From contig QHUE01000278.1 of NCBI GenBank assembly GCA_003221825.1, positions 1-8,545 on the forward strand: DNA of 8,545 nucleotides, in the 5' to 3' direction. The stretch comes from Gemmatimonadota bacterium (lineage in GTDB: Bacteria > Gemmatimonadota > Gemmatimonadetes > Gemmatimonadales > GWC2-71-9). The notes under the pieces were generated by a model. It was not told the origin of the DNA and made no database searches. It was given only the letters and a program-made list of their open reading frames with translations. Within the stretch, counting starts at the first letter, position 1; each line of letters begins with the position of its first letter. Made by a program: the position numbers and the translations under genes. Below are positions 6,393 to 8,545 of the stretch, piece after piece.

Positions 6393-7632
6393 AGCAGTCC
6401 TGAAGGAAGTCGCGGAGCGCCTCAGGGACAACTACCCATACGGCGATCCGCTGTACGCGGGCCAGATGCTCAAGCCACCTCACGACGTGGCGCGCCGCGC
6501 GTATGAAATGGCCCTCAAGATCAATCCCAACAACCACGCGCTCGACGGCGGCCGCGCCAGCTCCGCGATGGAGAAAGAAGCTGTAGCCGCGCTGGCCAAG
6601 ATGATCGGCTGGGACACGCACCTCGGCCACCTGTGCAGCGGCGGCACCATGGCGAACCTCGAGGCGCTGTGGGTCGCGGGGCAGCTCCATCCCGGCAAGG
6701 CGGTTCTCGCATCGACGCAGGCGCACTACACCCATCAGCGGATCGCGGGCGTGCTCGGCCTGCCGTTCGAGACGATTCCCTGTGACCGGTGGGGCCGGAT
6801 GGACGTGCGGGCACTCGAGCGGCGCCTGGCCGCGGGTGGCGTCGGCACCGTCGTCGCGACGCTGGGGACGACGGCGACGGGCGCCGTGGACCCGCTCGAT
6901 GCGATCGTCGAGTTACGCGACCGCTTCGATTTCCGCATCCACGCCGACGCCGCGTACGGCGGCTACTTCCTGCTCGTCAAGGATCTCGCCGCGGAGACGC
7001 GCCGCGCGTTTGACCGGATCGCCGCGGCGGCGTCCGTGGTGATTGATCCGCACAAGCATGGACTGCAGCCGTACGGATGCGGCTGCGTGTTGTTCCGCGA
7101 TCCGGCCGTGGGCCGACTCTACCGCCACGACTCGCCGTACACCTATTTCACGTCGACCGACATGCATCTCGGGGAGATCTCCCTCGAGTGCTCGCGCCCA
7201 GGCGCCGCGGCCGTGGCGCTCTGGGCGACGCAGCGGCTGTTTCCCTTGGTTCCGGACGGCGAATTCGCGAAGGGGCTGGCGAGCGGCCGGGCAGCCGCAT
7301 TGGATCTCTACGAGCGCGTGCGTCGGGACGGGCGGTTCGTGAGCGGCTCGGCGCCGGAGCTCGACATCCTCGTCTGGGCGCCTCGCGCCCGGCGAATCAG
7401 CCAGGCGTCCGCCCTCTCGCAGCGCGTTTTTGCCGAAGCCGCCCAGCGCCAGCTGCATCTCGCGATCGTCACCCTGCCCGTGCAATTGATCGACGTACAA
7501 GACATGGAACGCGACGGCGACACGATCGTCTGCCTGCGCTCCGTCTTGATGAAGCCGGAGCACCGCGAGTGGGTGGATCGGATCTGGTCGATTCTCGACG
7601 CCGCGACGACCGCGGCCGGCGTACCGGCCTAG
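6376..7632 (+). CDS. PLP-dependent group II amino acid decarboxylase
   Basis: The protein has 418 residues and all PLP-fold landmarks. CSGGTMANLEAL (87-98) is the phosphate-binding region, AHYTHQRIAG (116-125) has His117 in the ring-stacking position, HADAAYGG (189-196) has Asp191 for the pyridine nitrogen, and DPHKHGLQPYGCG (224-236) has Lys227 as the Schiff-base lysine. PYTYFTSTDMHLG (254-266) resembles the mobile-loop region. Family members decarboxylate aromatic amino acids, glutamate, aspartate or diaminobutyrate; the specificity here cannot be read off. No intact upstream ATG exists, because an in-frame TGA lies at 6367-6369. TTG at 6376 is the first plausible start; GAGGG at 6368-6372 precedes it with a short three-base spacing. 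The gene overlaps the end of the Rieske gene by 17 bases, so it is probably translationally coupled and last in the operon. No internal lesion is seen. It could supply or consume an amine in the same pathway. Confidence 0.9.
   Translation: MKDNLEAVLKEVAERLRDNYPYGDPLYAGQMLKPPHDVARRAYEMALKINPNNHALDGGRASSAMEKEAVAALAKMIGWDTHLGHLCSGGTMANLEALWVAGQLHPGKAVLASTQAHYTHQRIAGVLGLPFETIPCDRWGRMDVRALERRLAAGGVGTVVATLGTTATGAVDPLDAIVELRDRFDFRIHADAAYGGYFLLVKDLAAETRRAFDRIAAAASVVIDPHKHGLQPYGCGCVLFRDPAVGRLYRHDSPYTYFTSTDMHLGEISLECSRPGAAAVALWATQRLFPLVPDGEFAKGLASGRAAALDLYERVRRDGRFVSGSAPELDILVWAPRARRISQASALSQRVFAEAAQRQLHLAIVTLPVQLIDVQDMERDGDTIVCLRSVLMKPEHREWVDRIWSILDAATTAAGVPA
7629..7632. other. CTAG serving as the stop codon on both strands
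   Basis: The plus-strand decarboxylase ends with TAG at 7630-7632 and the minus-strand receptor with TAG at 7631-7629. The palindrome CTAG lets the two convergent genes end in a four-base overlap. There is no room for a terminator between them, so any terminator must lie inside the opposing gene. Confidence 0.9.
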
Positions 7633-8545
7633 TCCACGAATCCGCTCGACAGGCGGACGATCAGATTCCGTCCGGGGTCGAACGCAAACTCCTTGTACCG
7701 GCTCAGGAAGCTCTTGTAGCGCTGGTTGAGCGCGTTGCGCAGCGAAATGTCGATCCGCATCGCGCGGCCGAACAGCCGGACGTCGGTCCCGCCGCCAAAA
7801 TGGAGCAGCGTGTACCCGGCGGTCGGAATGTCGAGCGGGTTGAGCCGTTTGGGACGGGCGTACGCATCGACGTCCACGCTGAAGCGATCCCGCCAACCGA
7901 ACCCCACCGCCGCACGCACGGGCGGCAGCAGCGGCAGCGGCTCGTGTGACGTGAGGTTGGTGCCCCGCACCCCTTCCACTCTGCCGCGCGCCACGAGGCC
8001 GCGCCCGATCTCCACTTCGAGCAATGCCTCTCCGCCGAGCATCTCCGCTTCGGACTGGCCGTATTGGTAGACGCGCAGCGAATCGATGAACACCGCGGTC
8101 GGCGTGATGTAGATGTAGCCGGACAAGCGGTTGTGGTACGCGGCCAATTCCAGCCGCGCCCGGCGGCCACTCCAGCGCACGCCGAGGTCCACACCGCGGC
8201 TCGCCTCCGGCCGCATCGTCGAATCGCCCAGCTCGTAGCGCGCCTCACCGATGTGCGGCCCGTTCGCGAACAGCTCGAACAGCGTAGGGGCCCGCCAGGC
8301 TCGGCCGATATTCAGGCTCAACGCGAAACCGGCGACCGGCGTGAAGACGCCGCCGGCGTTGCCGGACCACGCGTGGGCGGACCGATCCTGCGCAACGACG
8401 CCGAGTGAATCATCGCGCTCGGCGCTCAGACGCCGTGTGTCCCCGCGCAGCCCCGCCAGGAGCGTCCAGCGCCCCGATCCGGGGCTCCACTGCTCGAAAG
8501 CGAACGCGGCGCCCGAGAGGACACTCGCGTCGGGCACGATCGGTT
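7629..8545 (-). CDS. TonB-dependent outer-membrane receptor, C-terminal beta-barrel part only
   Basis: The minus-strand frame stops at 7629 and stays open to the window edge, so only about 305 C-terminal residues are seen. The sequence alternates polar and hydrophobic residues as in beta-barrel strands. It has the receptor landmarks GRAWRAPTLFELFANGPH, then YELGDSTMRPEASRGVDLGV, and the C-terminal block LRNALNQRYKSFLSRYKE with DPGRNLIVRLSSGF. These are usual for the last third of TonB-dependent receptors, with some resemblance to the ZnuD-like group (low confidence on the substrate). The plug domain, TonB box and signal peptide lie beyond the window. It would import a siderophore, metal complex or other nutrient across the outer membrane. 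It converges on the catabolic-type operon, so it is transcribed separately, and a shared substrate is only a guess. Confidence 0.88.
   Translation of the reverse strand, partial: PIVPDASVLSGAAFAFEQWSPGSGRWTLLAGLRGDTRRLSAERDDSLGVVAQDRSAHAWSGNAGGVFTPVAGFALSLNIGRAWRAPTLFELFANGPHIGEARYELGDSTMRPEASRGVDLGVRWSGRRARLELAAYHNRLSGYIYITPTAVFIDSLRVYQYGQSEAEMLGGEALLEVEIGRGLVARGRVEGVRGTNLTSHEPLPLLPPVRAAVGFGWRDRFSVDVDAYARPKRLNPLDIPTAGYTLLHFGGGTDVRLFGRAMRIDISLRNALNQRYKSFLSRYKEFAFDPGRNLIVRLSSGFVD

Overview
The window is GC-rich and densely coded, with no RNA genes, CRISPR arrays or insertion sequences that I can see. A TonB-dependent receptor and an exported S9-type peptidase point to a Gram-negative, outer-membrane bacterium. 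The protein families recall Gemmatimonadota or Acidobacteriota-like soil bacteria. That placement is an inference from remembered family resemblance, not from a phylogenetic marker.

Layout. Positions 1-297 (minus) hold the N-terminus of a secreted peptidase of the S9/WD40-like type, cut by the window edge. Just upstream on the same strand (333-1046) is a class I SAM-methyltransferase-like protein with hydrophobic segments. A 53-base divergent gap (1047-1099) separates this pair from a plus-strand operon of six genes: cupin (1100-1426), GcvT-like aminomethyltransferase (1423-2619), two PYROXD2/CrtI-like FAD oxidoreductases (2616-4016 and 4013-5410), a GbcA-like Rieske oxygenase (5407-6392) and a PLP group II decarboxylase (6376-7632). 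Every junction in the operon overlaps (ATGA or GTGA, then 17 bases), so the genes are probably translationally coupled. The 3' end of a TonB-dependent receptor (7629-8545, minus) converges on the operon, and one CTAG serves as the stop on both strands.

Function. A Rieske oxygenase of the glycine-betaine-demethylase type, flavin oxidoreductases and a folate-binding GcvT-like protein parallel the parts used to strip N-methyl groups in betaine, dimethylglycine and sarcosine catabolism. Adding a PLP decarboxylase and a cupin suggests an uncharacterised route for an N-methylated amino acid or amine. The substrate cannot be read from the sequence.

Integrity. Three of the six operon genes carry lesions. 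The GcvT-like gene has an in-frame TAG where the family appears to have Trp. The first FAD gene lacks about 59 residues found in its tandem paralogue. The Rieske gene has lost the linker between its Rieske and catalytic domains and changes frame there. Flanking sequence stays well conserved on both sides of each lesion, so either the operon is recently decaying in this strain or the assembly is faulty.
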